DNA of 64,000 bases from Saprospiraceae bacterium (GTDB lineage Bacteria; Bacteroidota; Bacteroidia; Chitinophagales; Saprospiraceae), in NCBI GenBank assembly GCA_027488935.1, contig JAIYAP010000029.1, forward strand, positions 36,827 through 100,826, read 5' to 3'. The notes beneath the pieces were generated by a model. The model ran no database searches, had not been told where the DNA came from, and saw nothing but the letters and a program-made list of their open reading frames with translations. A program made the translations under genes and the position numbers. The number at the start of each line of letters is the position of its first letter. Positions within the stretch are counted from its first letter, which is position 1. Below are positions 33,739 through 41,956 of the stretch, in pieces.

Positions 33739-34995
33739 TCAATCCTCCCGAAACGCCTTCAAGTTGTTTTCATTATCTAGAAACATCGCCGGAACCCCGT
33801 CCAAATCCAGCACCCGCCCTTTCGCGCACACCGATTTGCCTTTAAACGCCAGTTCCGGGTCATAACTAAAATTCGGAATATCCTCCTTTTTAATAAAAAT
33901 CGTAAACACCTGATTCGGAAACGCCTTATCCAAATTGAGCAAAATATTGCCATTCCGACTGCGGCGTGCACTGACCACCGTGCCGCACACCTCCACCACA
34001 TCGCTTTTGCCCATGTACTTTTTCGCTTGCACCGTATTAAAATGGTTGCGGGGCAAGTCCGGGGCAAACAAAGGTTTTACATCATCAGACCCACCCGCAT
34101 CAGGCAACCAGTCTTGAACAACTAATTGGGCCTCCACCTCATTTTCAACCGCATCGGGCAGCCCTGCGAAAAAATCAAGTCCAGTCAATTTTTCCACCGA
34201 ATCAATGCTGACGGCAAAAGCAGCAGTTGGTTCCGTAATGGCGCGATTGGGCATGACAAACCCGATCGCCCGTTGATGCTCCAGGTCGAGCGCAATTTTC
34301 CAGTACAATTTAGGGATACTCACCTTGTTTACCCCGCGTTCCACCACCGGAAGATCCGGCGTAAGCACCGGACCCGTCACCACATACAATTGCACCCCCT
34401 TGTTGCGGTACAAATAGCCGCGGATCTTGTCTTCAAGCATACCCCAGCCTTCACGGTTAAATACACCCAATTGAGGCGACATATTCGAGTAAAAATACGA
34501 TTCAGAAAGTGCGCGTTGCGACCAGCGAAAATCGGCAGAAGGCGCCAAATGGCCTCGGTCGTAGCCAAAACCGTCATACGAGAACGTACTATCCGGTTTC
34601 ATTGATTTCAAAAAATAATCGGCTTCTACGGCGCTGCCAGTAGGTACGTCCGGATCGGGCCGAAAATCATTGCTGCGAAAAACCGTCCCGCTGATGACAT
34701 CCGGTAAAATAATATGTGCCACCCAGCGCGCCTGTTCATGCTCCTCACAATACGCCAGCGCAAGGGCCGAATGACGCACCAGCACATCACCCGCCAGGAG
34801 TTTGGGCAATTGCACGGCATCCAGATCGCGTTGTATTTTCTTGAATTTGAGGTCTTCGATTTTGCCTAAAACCCCCAGTTTTTGTTGCTCCAGCGCTTTT
34901 ACCTCTTGGTTTAACCCGGAAATTTGATCTTCCAGGGTTTGTGCGGCAAGCGTGCCAATAGACAAGTATATTATGCAAAGCAAACAGATACGCAT
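33739..34995 (-). CDS. Exported DNA/RNA non-specific endonuclease (NUC family) with C-terminal extension
   Basis: 418 residues with a signal peptide (RICLLCIIYLSIGTLAAQ). A coiled-coil segment follows at about 20-60 (LEDQISGLNQEVKALEQQKLGVLGKIEDLKFKKI). The nuclease domain (about 65-290) has the catalytic motif DRGH with His149 in GYDRGHLAPSADFRWS, the Mg-ligand Asn region YFYSNMSPQLGVFNREGW, and LYVVTGPVLTP. The C-terminal ~100 residues (KKYMGKSDVVEVCGTVVSARRSRNGNILLNLDKAFPNQVFTIFI) look like an OB-fold. The NUC family cleaves single- and double-stranded DNA and RNA. A shorter paralogue lies at 58496-59428. It would act in the periplasm or outside the cell, probably in nutrient scavenging. 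Confidence 0.88.
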   Translation of the reverse strand: MRICLLCIIYLSIGTLAAQTLEDQISGLNQEVKALEQQKLGVLGKIEDLKFKKIQRDLDAVQLPKLLAGDVLVRHSALALAYCEEHEQARWVAHIILPDVISGTVFRSNDFRPDPDVPTGSAVEADYFLKSMKPDSTFSYDGFGYDRGHLAPSADFRWSQRALSESYFYSNMSPQLGVFNREGWGMLEDKIRGYLYRNKGVQLYVVTGPVLTPDLPVVERGVNKVSIPKLYWKIALDLEHQRAIGFVMPNRAITEPTAAFAVSIDSVEKLTGLDFFAGLPDAVENEVEAQLVVQDWLPDAGGSDDVKPLFAPDLPRNHFNTVQAKKYMGKSDVVEVCGTVVSARRSRNGNILLNLDKAFPNQVFTIFIKKEDIPNFSYDPELAFKGKSVCAKGRVLDLDGVPAMFLDNENNLKAFRED

Positions 34996-35089
34996 AAAAA
35001 AGGATTGAATCGGTTGGAAAGAGCGGAAAAACCTATAGAGAAGAGCAAAAATAAAGCGTTTCTTTGTATTAAATTTTTAAACGTTGAAA

Positions 35090-36112
35090 ATGTTGCCCTA
35101 TATGCCTTTCTTTTTCGTGCAATTGCTAAAAAACCAAGATATTGGTAGATGCTATCCTATTAAAAACTTCCCTACATATAAGTACTTGTTTTTAATTGTA
35201 TTTGTGTTCCCTTTAACTTTCCCTGTGTTAAAGGCCCAACCCAAAACAGAAAATAAAAACAAACCTTTTAAATACATTAGGTTCATTAAAGATAACAATG
35301 ATGTTAGACGAAAAATTGAATTCTGGGATTCGTTGCGTAACGTTAAAATAACTGAGTTGGACCTAAATAAAGCACATCCATTCATTAATTTGAGTGAAAA
35401 TGTTGTGGGCTATGATGAATTGGATAGTCTGCCTATTTTTAGAGTGCCTGTTGACAAGGTTAAAAATTTAAGACTGAAAATTTGGTCTGATAAATATAAC
35501 TTACGCAATCCTGATGATAAGGATCCTGTGAAAATAGTTCTTCGTAAGGATTTTAGTTATAATAGCCAAAATTGTACGGCTGTCTTTTATGCTGCTCAAA
35601 CTCTTTCAGGAAATAAAATTATTTCTACCAGGGGGGTAATCGTTGCATATAATAAAAAAGGCGAAGTTTATTTTAGGTCTGAAAATCTGGATTTAGATCT
35701 TGGTCAACCCCAAATTACAGATGACGGAAGATATTTATGTTGTTTGACTGGTGGATACTACGGAGAAGGGCGCACTTCTAATGTTACCCCGGGATGCTTA
35801 GTTCTTGATTTACAAAATGGCAAAATATTACACTTTGAACAAGGAAACAATTTTAATGGAATTGGTTTTATTGGATGTCATTATTTTGGAGCACTAAAAA
35901 ACCTAGATAAAGTTAAAGCTTGTGAATATGAAATACTCAATTGCGATGAAAAGATAATACATTCCCTAAGGCTTACATTTGAAAAGTCTTCCGAATTAAT
36001 GGAGCAAACTTGTACAGGTTTTAAGTTTAAAGATAAACAGACTGGAAAAGTATATTACAAGTTATACAACCCTGATTTTATAACAAAAAAAATGCAAATA
36101 GATGAAAAATAG
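35090..36112 (+). CDS. AT-rich orphan gene for a predicted exported protein
   Basis: 340 residues from the first ATG, with uncertain start; a second ATG follows four codons later. A signal-like hydrophobic stretch lies at about residues 30-48 (YKYLFLIVFVFPLTFPVLKAQ), unusually far from the N-terminus, so a non-ATG start nearer to it is possible. The mature part (about 290 residues) includes a probable beta-propeller-like stretch (ITDDGRYLCCLTGGYYGEGRTSNVTPGCLVLDLQNGKILHF), but no family was recognised. Base composition is visibly lower in GC than all neighbours, with AAA, AAT and TTT codons frequent, which suggests recent acquisition. It sits between two minus-strand genes and is alone in its orientation. 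Confidence 0.6.
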   Translation: MLPYMPFFFVQLLKNQDIGRCYPIKNFPTYKYLFLIVFVFPLTFPVLKAQPKTENKNKPFKYIRFIKDNNDVRRKIEFWDSLRNVKITELDLNKAHPFINLSENVVGYDELDSLPIFRVPVDKVKNLRLKIWSDKYNLRNPDDKDPVKIVLRKDFSYNSQNCTAVFYAAQTLSGNKIISTRGVIVAYNKKGEVYFRSENLDLDLGQPQITDDGRYLCCLTGGYYGEGRTSNVTPGCLVLDLQNGKILHFEQGNNFNGIGFIGCHYFGALKNLDKVKACEYEILNCDEKIIHSLRLTFEKSSELMEQTCTGFKFKDKQTGKVYYKLYNPDFITKKMQIDEK

Positions 36113-36139
36113 TCGCTAAATTGACTACGATCGCTCACC

Positions 36140-36910
36140 CTACAACACCCCAACCCCCAACAGCACCCCAATCACCATAATCATCACAGCCGTAAGGGTT
36201 TGTACAAAGCCCAGGGTCACTTTTTTCATAAATCGGGTACCCAAATACGCACCAGCAAAGGCGCTTAAGGTAGCAATCAGCAAAGTACGCCATTCGCCCA
36301 TCAGTCCAGCCGATTGGAAGCGACTGAAGTACAAGGGGATCCGAATGCCGTCTACCATGCAGGCGATGGCGATGCCTGTGGCAATAAACTGGGTTTTGCT
36401 CAAGCCCGCATTGATCAAAAATGCCGAACGCAAGGCCCCTTGGTGCCCACTCAATCCGCCAAAAAAGCCGCTGCACAATCCGCCGATGGTTAGGTATTGG
36501 GCCGCAAAATTCAGTTTTTTCAGGGCCGGTATGATTTCCATGAAAGCAAAAAAGATCATTAATGCCGCGATGGTTAATTTTAACAGACTGATTTCCATGA
36601 TTTTAGTGCCCCATTGCCAGGTATAAAGCGGTGGCGTGCCGCTGATCCAGATCAATACCCAGGCGCCTAAAAATCCGCCCACCACCGAGGGGATGCCAAA
36701 ACTTATCACCATCGACCGCTTGGCGTCCCGACCTAATAAACTGAGTTTAAACAGGTTGTTGAGCAAGTGTACAATGCCGGTCAACGCAACGGCTACATGG
36801 ATGGGAAAAAACAAGCCAAAGACTGGCGTTAATAAAGTCCCCAGTCCAAAACCCGAAAAAAGGGTAAGCAACGATGCTAAAAATGCAGTAATTCCAATGA
36901 GGATGTCCAT
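36140..36910 (-). CDS. Sulfite exporter TauE/SafE-family membrane permease
   Basis: 256 residues with about eight membrane helices in two related halves. The first half starts IGITAFLASLLTLFSGFGLGTLLTPVFGLFFPIHVAVALTGIVHLLNNLFKLSLLG, and the second carries LTIGGLCSGFFGGLSGHQGALRSAFLINAGL. Both are typical of TauE/SafE (DUF81) exporters. The family moves sulfonates, sulfite or other organic sulfur compounds out of cells; the substrate is not predictable. It lies 54 nt downstream of the next minus-strand gene and may be in a pair with it. Confidence 0.85.
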   Translation of the reverse strand: MDILIGITAFLASLLTLFSGFGLGTLLTPVFGLFFPIHVAVALTGIVHLLNNLFKLSLLGRDAKRSMVISFGIPSVVGGFLGAWVLIWISGTPPLYTWQWGTKIMEISLLKLTIAALMIFFAFMEIIPALKKLNFAAQYLTIGGLCSGFFGGLSGHQGALRSAFLINAGLSKTQFIATGIAIACMVDGIRIPLYFSRFQSAGLMGEWRTLLIATLSAFAGAYLGTRFMKKVTLGFVQTLTAVMIMVIGVLLGVGVL

Positions 36911-36964
36911 ACTTGGTTTTAATACGAATGGCCGCTCCCGGGCCGATTATTTTGTTTATAGAAC

Positions 36965-37573
36965 CTAAAATCGAATCACCACTCCCAACCCGTTTTCTGT
37001 GGCGCCAATGCTGCTGTGCGCGGGTAACAGCGGCTTCAAGCCTGCGTCTAGGCGGTTGTGGTAAAAATAAGCGCCCAGATCAAAAACGAATAAAAAAGCA
37101 CCTTGCAAGGCGATACTGCGCCCAAAACCACGCAAACGGTCGCTGTTTTTTGTCACGTTGCCCGCCCGCTCCTGCATCCAGGCGCCCGCCATGATATACC
37201 CTACATCCAATCCGGCATTTAACAAAAAGATGCGTTGCAATTTTTGCTGGGCGTTCATACTCTGTAACCAGTCCAATTGCGCAGGGTCGGTATGCGTGGC
37301 GGTCCAGATACCCGAAGCCGCCAAACTCAGGTTGATCACGCCCCAGCCTAAGTTCATTTGGTGAAATGCCCGGTTTTGTGGCGTTTTTGCCCGGGCAAGG
37401 CCAATTGCGCCCACCAGCACATTGGCGCTGGCCCAACCGCCCAAGACCCACATTGCATTGCGGGTATGCTGCAAACGCTCGGTATTCCAGGCAGGTAAAT
37501 TAATTTGCGCACAGACGCCAAAGGTACAAAACAAACAAATTGCAATAAATATAACCCGATTGTGATAGTTCAT
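36965..37573 (-). CDS. Small membrane protein, DUF6992-like
   Basis: 202 residues with a signal peptide or first helix (VIFIAICLFCTFGVCAQ) and four or five further membrane helices. The segment NAMWVLGGWASANVLVGAIGLARAKTPQNRAFHQMNLGWGVINLSLAASGIW resembles a Bacteroidota domain of unknown function (DUF6992, recalled from memory). The C-terminal LQGAFLFVFDLGAYFYHNRLDAGLKPLLPAHSSIGATENGLGVVIRF fits the same family. Function is unknown. It precedes the TauE-like gene on the same strand. Confidence 0.6.
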   Translation of the reverse strand: MNYHNRVIFIAICLFCTFGVCAQINLPAWNTERLQHTRNAMWVLGGWASANVLVGAIGLARAKTPQNRAFHQMNLGWGVINLSLAASGIWTATHTDPAQLDWLQSMNAQQKLQRIFLLNAGLDVGYIMAGAWMQERAGNVTKNSDRLRGFGRSIALQGAFLFVFDLGAYFYHNRLDAGLKPLLPAHSSIGATENGLGVVIRF

Positions 37574-37720
37574 GCGCTTTTTAGGGTAAAAATAGGAAAG
37601 ATTTTCATAACAGGCTCTTAACTTATGCTTAACCGGGTGGTTCCCAACGTTCGTTAAACGCTACACGTTATTTTAGTCAAAGGAACCAGCAATTATTATC
37701 AATTTAAAACTACCATCTCC

Positions 37721-38443
37721 ATGAAAACATTCCTGTTTGTATGTGCCACCTTGCTCCCCATCTTCGTTTCTGCCCAAACCATGCGCTATTTTGAAGTAGC
37801 CGTACGCCTCGACCCGAATGGCGGGTTTGATTGGCGGGATTCCAGTTTTGTGGTAGCCGCCAGCGACCCACTTTTGCTGGCCGATATTGATGCGGAACTG
37901 GCCTTGCCCATTTCCGAACGTTTCAAACTGATCTATGGAACCTTGGCTGCGGGCAACGGCGGTTTTAACCACAATGGTAATTTTTGGTTCAACTGGCACT
38001 TGGTACCCGATCAATGGGGACTGAACGATTTAACCATCGAATTGTGCGATGGTCTCCCATACACTCATGTGGAGTTGGATACTTCGTACTGGATTGGAAC
38101 GGTAGGCAGTTTTTGTCCTTGGATTGCTTATCTCAAACGGGAAGTAAACCAGCCGGTGGCCGTACGCAATCCACGCAATGCGAAAGGTTTCGATTTCTCC
38201 ATTTCTCCCAATCCGGCCCAAACGGAAACCTTTTTTACCTGGGAAATGCCGGAAACGGGTGAGGCTTCTCTGACAATTACTGATCGGGAGGGTAAAATGG
38301 AGTTAAGAATGTACCTCGGTACGGTTCCGCAAGGTCCGTTTACCAAACAACTGTCTACCACCGCTTTTACGCCGGGTGTTTATGTGGCGATGCTGGAAAT
38401 AAATGGTAAACGGCGCAGCAATTTGTTTGTAGTAGCGCGCTGA
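37721..38443 (+). CDS. Secreted protein with BP74-N-like domain and T9SS tail
   Basis: 240 residues with a signal peptide (KTFLFVCATLLPIFVSAQ). Residues about 22-145 resemble the N-terminal domain of BP74 and related secreted bacterial proteins. The segment order is FEVAVRL..., SDPLLLADIDAELALPISERFKLIYGTLAAGNGGFN, FNWHLVPDQWGLNDLTIELCDGLPYTHVELDTSYWIGTVGSFCPWIAYLKREV. This follows the BP74 order: a DP-x-x-I helix, a G-T-(I/L) strand, W-x-(F/W)H(L/V)DP, the acidic EVCDG, and the C-terminal CPW. The rest is a type A T9SS sorting domain (FDFSISPNPAQTETFFTWEM ... RSNLFVVAR). Role unknown. The similarity is recalled and not aligned. Confidence 0.6.
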   Translation: MKTFLFVCATLLPIFVSAQTMRYFEVAVRLDPNGGFDWRDSSFVVAASDPLLLADIDAELALPISERFKLIYGTLAAGNGGFNHNGNFWFNWHLVPDQWGLNDLTIELCDGLPYTHVELDTSYWIGTVGSFCPWIAYLKREVNQPVAVRNPRNAKGFDFSISPNPAQTETFFTWEMPETGEASLTITDREGKMELRMYLGTVPQGPFTKQLSTTAFTPGVYVAMLEINGKRRSNLFVVAR

Positions 38444-38597
38444 AACCCGGTTTTTTCCAGCCTTACCCAAAATAGACTAAAAAATTACACGATTTATTCT
38501 AAAAATGCTGACTTTTGGGCTGTTTGTGCGGCTGTTGGAAATCAACAGACTCCACAAACGGCCCATTTGTTTTCTTCTTAGTGTAATGGAATTTAGT

Positions 38598-40463
38598 ATG
38601 ATTCGACTTTTCTGTTTGTTCAGCGTGGTATTGTTCGCGCACACCCTCCTTGCCCAAACACCCGCTCAAGACAGCGCGTTTATCCGGGATAATTTCACAA
38701 AAAAGGAAGTGCAAATACCGATGCGGGATGGTGTTCGGTTGTTTACGACCATTTACGCGCCTAAAAATGCCGATCAAAAATACCCGATCTTGCTGAACCG
38801 CACGCCGTATTCTTGCAATCCTTACGGAAAAGATGCGTTTCGTACAGGCTTTCAAAACATGGAACTGGCCCGCGCAGGGTATGTTTTTGTGTATCAGGAT
38901 GTGCGCGGTCGTTACATGAGCGAGGGTGATTTTGTGGATGTTCGCCCTTTTAACGCCGAAAAAAAGGCAAAAACGGATGTTGACGAAGCCAGCGACACCT
39001 ATGATGCGGTGGAATGGCTGCTCAAAAACGTGCCCAACAACAACGGCAGGGTAGGGGTATATGGCATTTCTTATCCGGGTTTTTATGCGACCATGGCCAT
39101 CCTTGCTGAGCATCCGGCGATCAAAGCCGTTTCACCCCAGGCACCCGTGACCGATTGGTTTTTAGGTGATGATTTTCACCACAATGGCGCTCTTTGCCTC
39201 ATGGATGCCTTCGGGTTTTACTATGCAGCAGGCTTTGGTTTGCCCCGCAAAGGCCCGGAAACCAGCCACGGCAGACCATTTAAGGGCTGGAATACGCCCG
39301 ATAATTACAATTTTTACCTAAAAATGGGCGCTTTGCCCAATTATAAGGCCAAATTCATCCGGGATAGTGTTCCTTTTTGGGACGATTTAATGGCGCATCC
39401 CGATTACGATGCCTGGTGGCAAGCACGCAACCCTCGGCCGCATTTGCGCAACATAAAGCCTGCCGTACTCACGGTGGGCGGCTTGTTCGATGCCGAAGAT
39501 TGCTACGGGGCCTGGCGTGTGTATGAGGCCATAGAAAAACAGAATCCGCGGGCACATAGCAACCGCATTGTCATGGGGCCCTGGGTACACGGTGGCTGGG
39601 CACGTACGGGCGGTGATCGGCTGGGACACGTAGATTTCAAAGAACAGACGTCGGCATTTTACCGAAAAAACATCGAATTGCCCTTTTTTGAATATTATTT
39701 GAAAGACAAAGGCACGATGGATTTGCCCGATGCTTATATATTTCAAACCGGCGAAAACCAGTGGAAAACCTGGAGCCAATGGCCGCCCCTGGAAAAACAA
39801 ACGACGCCTTATTATTTCCAGGAAAAAGGACGAATTTCGCCTGAAATGCCCAAAAATGCGCTTGGTTTTGACGAATATGTTAGCGATCCGAATAAACCGG
39901 TGCCTTATACAGAGGATGTACACCTGCAACGCACGCGCACCTACATGTGCGATGACCAGCGTTTTGCAGCCCGCCGTCCCGATGTGTTGGTGTATGAAAC
40001 AGAAATACTGAACCAACCGCTTGCCTTGGATGGCACCATAACGGCTGATCTTTATGTAAGCAGCACCGGCACCGATGCCGATTTTGTAGTAAAACTGATC
40101 GACGTGTACCCCGATACCCTCTCCTTAGTGGATAATGGTTTGCCCATGGGCGGCTATCAAATGCTGGTGCGGGGTGAAATCATGCGGGCGCGGTACCGCA
40201 ATAGTTTTGAAAAACCGGAGCCTTTATATGAGGGCACCATTCAGCGTATTAAGTTTGATTTGCCCGATGTAGCACATACTTTTTTACCGGGGCACAAACT
40301 GATGATTCAGGTACAAAGCAGCTGGTTTCCGCTGATGGACCGCAATCCGCAGAAATTTGTAAACATCAATGAAGCAAAAGACGAAGATTTTGTGAAGGCC
40401 AACCATCGCATTTACCGGAGTGGGCGCAACACTTCCTCGGTTGTTTTACCCATTGTACGTTAA
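38598..40463 (+). CDS. CocE/NonD-family hydrolase (X-Pro dipeptidyl-peptidase S15-like)
   Basis: 621 residues from the ATG of MIRLFCLFSVVLFAHTLLAQ, a signal peptide; a second ATG 12 nt earlier is less suitable. The alpha/beta-hydrolase core has VQIPMRDGVRLFTTIYAPK, DVRGRYMSEGDF and the nucleophile elbow GVYGISYPGFYATM with Ser158. Substrate-cap residues and an Asp/His region (GGLFDAEDCYGAWRVYEAI, VMGPWVHGGW) follow. A C-terminal beta-sandwich X-Pro-C domain (LDGTITADLYVSSTGTDADFVVKLIDVYPD) completes the family layout. It hydrolyses amide or ester bonds in peptides or acyl compounds. It starts a plus-strand run with the thioesterase 11 nt away and probably heads an operon. Confidence 0.9.
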   Translation: MIRLFCLFSVVLFAHTLLAQTPAQDSAFIRDNFTKKEVQIPMRDGVRLFTTIYAPKNADQKYPILLNRTPYSCNPYGKDAFRTGFQNMELARAGYVFVYQDVRGRYMSEGDFVDVRPFNAEKKAKTDVDEASDTYDAVEWLLKNVPNNNGRVGVYGISYPGFYATMAILAEHPAIKAVSPQAPVTDWFLGDDFHHNGALCLMDAFGFYYAAGFGLPRKGPETSHGRPFKGWNTPDNYNFYLKMGALPNYKAKFIRDSVPFWDDLMAHPDYDAWWQARNPRPHLRNIKPAVLTVGGLFDAEDCYGAWRVYEAIEKQNPRAHSNRIVMGPWVHGGWARTGGDRLGHVDFKEQTSAFYRKNIELPFFEYYLKDKGTMDLPDAYIFQTGENQWKTWSQWPPLEKQTTPYYFQEKGRISPEMPKNALGFDEYVSDPNKPVPYTEDVHLQRTRTYMCDDQRFAARRPDVLVYETEILNQPLALDGTITADLYVSSTGTDADFVVKLIDVYPDTLSLVDNGLPMGGYQMLVRGEIMRARYRNSFEKPEPLYEGTIQRIKFDLPDVAHTFLPGHKLMIQVQSSWFPLMDRNPQKFVNINEAKDEDFVKANHRIYRSGRNTSSVVLPIVR

Positions 40464-40474
40464 TCAGACCAGCC

Positions 40475-40903
40475 ATGTATAGCCACGAAGTTACGATCCG
40501 GGTACGTTATGGCGAGACCGATCAAATGGGTTACCTTTATTACGGCAATTATGCCGAGTATTTCGAGGTAGGTCGGGTAGAACTGATCCGTTCCCTGGGT
40601 TTGTCGTACAAAGAATTAGAGGAAGTGCACGGGATTTGGTTGCCCGTGGTGAGCCTTGAAATGCGTTTTGTTCGTCCGGCATATTACGACGATTTACTCA
40701 CCGTGCGGAGTACTTTAAAAGAAATGCCCGATGAGCACATCACTTTCCATGTGGAAATATTAAATGAAAAACGCAAATTGGTTAATTCCGGTCGGGTAAG
40801 GTTGTGTTTTTTTGATGCAAAAAGCAAAAAAGTCGTCATGGCGCCCGATTTTTTATTGGAACGGCTCCGGCCCGCTTTTGATTCCAATGCAATCACTGAA
40901 TAA
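40475..40903 (+). CDS. 4HBT-family acyl-CoA thioesterase (YbgC-like)
   Basis: 142 residues. The hot-dog-fold motif TIRVRYGETDQMGYLYYGNYAEYFEVGRVELIRSLG carries the catalytic Asp of the 4-hydroxybenzoyl-CoA/YbgC group, followed by LPVVSLEMRFVRPAYYDDLLTV. Family members hydrolyse acyl-CoA thioesters and sometimes acyl-ACP. Substrate unknown. It is 11 nt after the CocE gene and 9 nt before the YihY gene, as expected for one operon. Confidence 0.88.
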   Translation: MYSHEVTIRVRYGETDQMGYLYYGNYAEYFEVGRVELIRSLGLSYKELEEVHGIWLPVVSLEMRFVRPAYYDDLLTVRSTLKEMPDEHITFHVEILNEKRKLVNSGRVRLCFFDAKSKKVVMAPDFLLERLRPAFDSNAITE

Positions 40904-40912
40904 CGGCCCATT

Positions 40913-41890
40913 ATGCGTAAGACAAATTTTGCAGGGCGTGTTCGCCGTTTTTTCAAGTACCATCCGCGGTGGCTTCAACTGATTGATTGGGCAAAAACGC
41001 ATTCGTTTCCGGGGCTGAAACGGATTCCGCTGTATTATTTGATTGTTTTTATTGAAAAAGAAACACGCAGCGATGCCATTACCACCCGGGCGAACAGCAT
41101 GGCTTTCAGTTTCTTTTTGGCTATTTTTCCTTCCATCATCGTGTTGTTTACGATGTTGGCCTACACCCCCTTGTACCAGGCTTTTGATGAAATCCTGTAC
41201 GATTCCATCCATGAAATCATGCCGGGTGAGGCGGGTAAAATGCTGATGCAAACCATTCAAGACATCGCGACCAAGCCCCGCAGCGGGTTATTGTCTTTCG
41301 GTTTTTTATTGGCCATTTGGGTGGCATCCAACGGTATGTTATCCATGATGAAAGGCTTGGAAAAAGATTACACCGCTACCTTTAAACGGCGTACCGGTTT
41401 TCAAAAACGGTTAATCGCCATTCAACTCACATTTTTATTAGCCCTGGTTTTGGTTGCTTCGGTGGTGTTGGTGATTCTGGGTGAACCCATTTTGCGTTTT
41501 GTATTTTCCTACATCAAGGCCGACTTTCTTACCCGGCTTACTTTTTTTGCCTTTCGCTGGGTAGTGGTATTGGGCTTGTTTTACACCATTTTTTCTACCA
41601 TTTACCGGTATGGGTCTTCCATTCGGCGGCCCATTCCGTTTTTCAATGCGGGTGCCACTGTGGGGACCTTTCTTTCCGTGATTAGTTCCTGGGGCTTTTC
41701 CTTTTATGTAGACAATTTTGGCAATTACAACAAACTGTACGGTTCCATCGGGACTTTAATCGTGTTAATGGTGTGGATTCAGTTGAATTGCATGATTTTG
41801 TTGCTGGGTTTTGAGCTCAATGCAGGCATTGCGGTATTAAAGGACAGTCGCGGAAAAAAAATTCTGGGCGACAAAAAAAGGGTTGAGTAG
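40913..41890 (+). CDS. YihY/BrkB-family inner-membrane protein
   Basis: 325 residues with six membrane helices after a cytoplasmic N-terminus. Typical YihY segments are TRANSMAFSFFLAIFPSIIVLFTML, GLLSFGFLLAIWVASNGMLSMMKGLEKDY, the central WVVVLGLFYTIFSTIYRYG and FNAGATVGTFLSVISSWGFSFYVDNFGNYNKLYGSIGTLIVLMVWIQLNCMILLLGFELNAGI. The family (formerly mislabelled ribonuclease BN) has no proven function, though transport or lipid-related roles have been proposed. It lies within the operon-like run from 38598 to 44006. Confidence 0.87.
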   Translation: MRKTNFAGRVRRFFKYHPRWLQLIDWAKTHSFPGLKRIPLYYLIVFIEKETRSDAITTRANSMAFSFFLAIFPSIIVLFTMLAYTPLYQAFDEILYDSIHEIMPGEAGKMLMQTIQDIATKPRSGLLSFGFLLAIWVASNGMLSMMKGLEKDYTATFKRRTGFQKRLIAIQLTFLLALVLVASVVLVILGEPILRFVFSYIKADFLTRLTFFAFRWVVVLGLFYTIFSTIYRYGSSIRRPIPFFNAGATVGTFLSVISSWGFSFYVDNFGNYNKLYGSIGTLIVLMVWIQLNCMILLLGFELNAGIAVLKDSRGKKILGDKKRVE

Positions 41891-41956
41891 AATAATTTTA
41901 TTTGAATATTTCAAAACGCGGCAACAAAAAGCATTTTTCAATGTTTTTCCGCTTGT

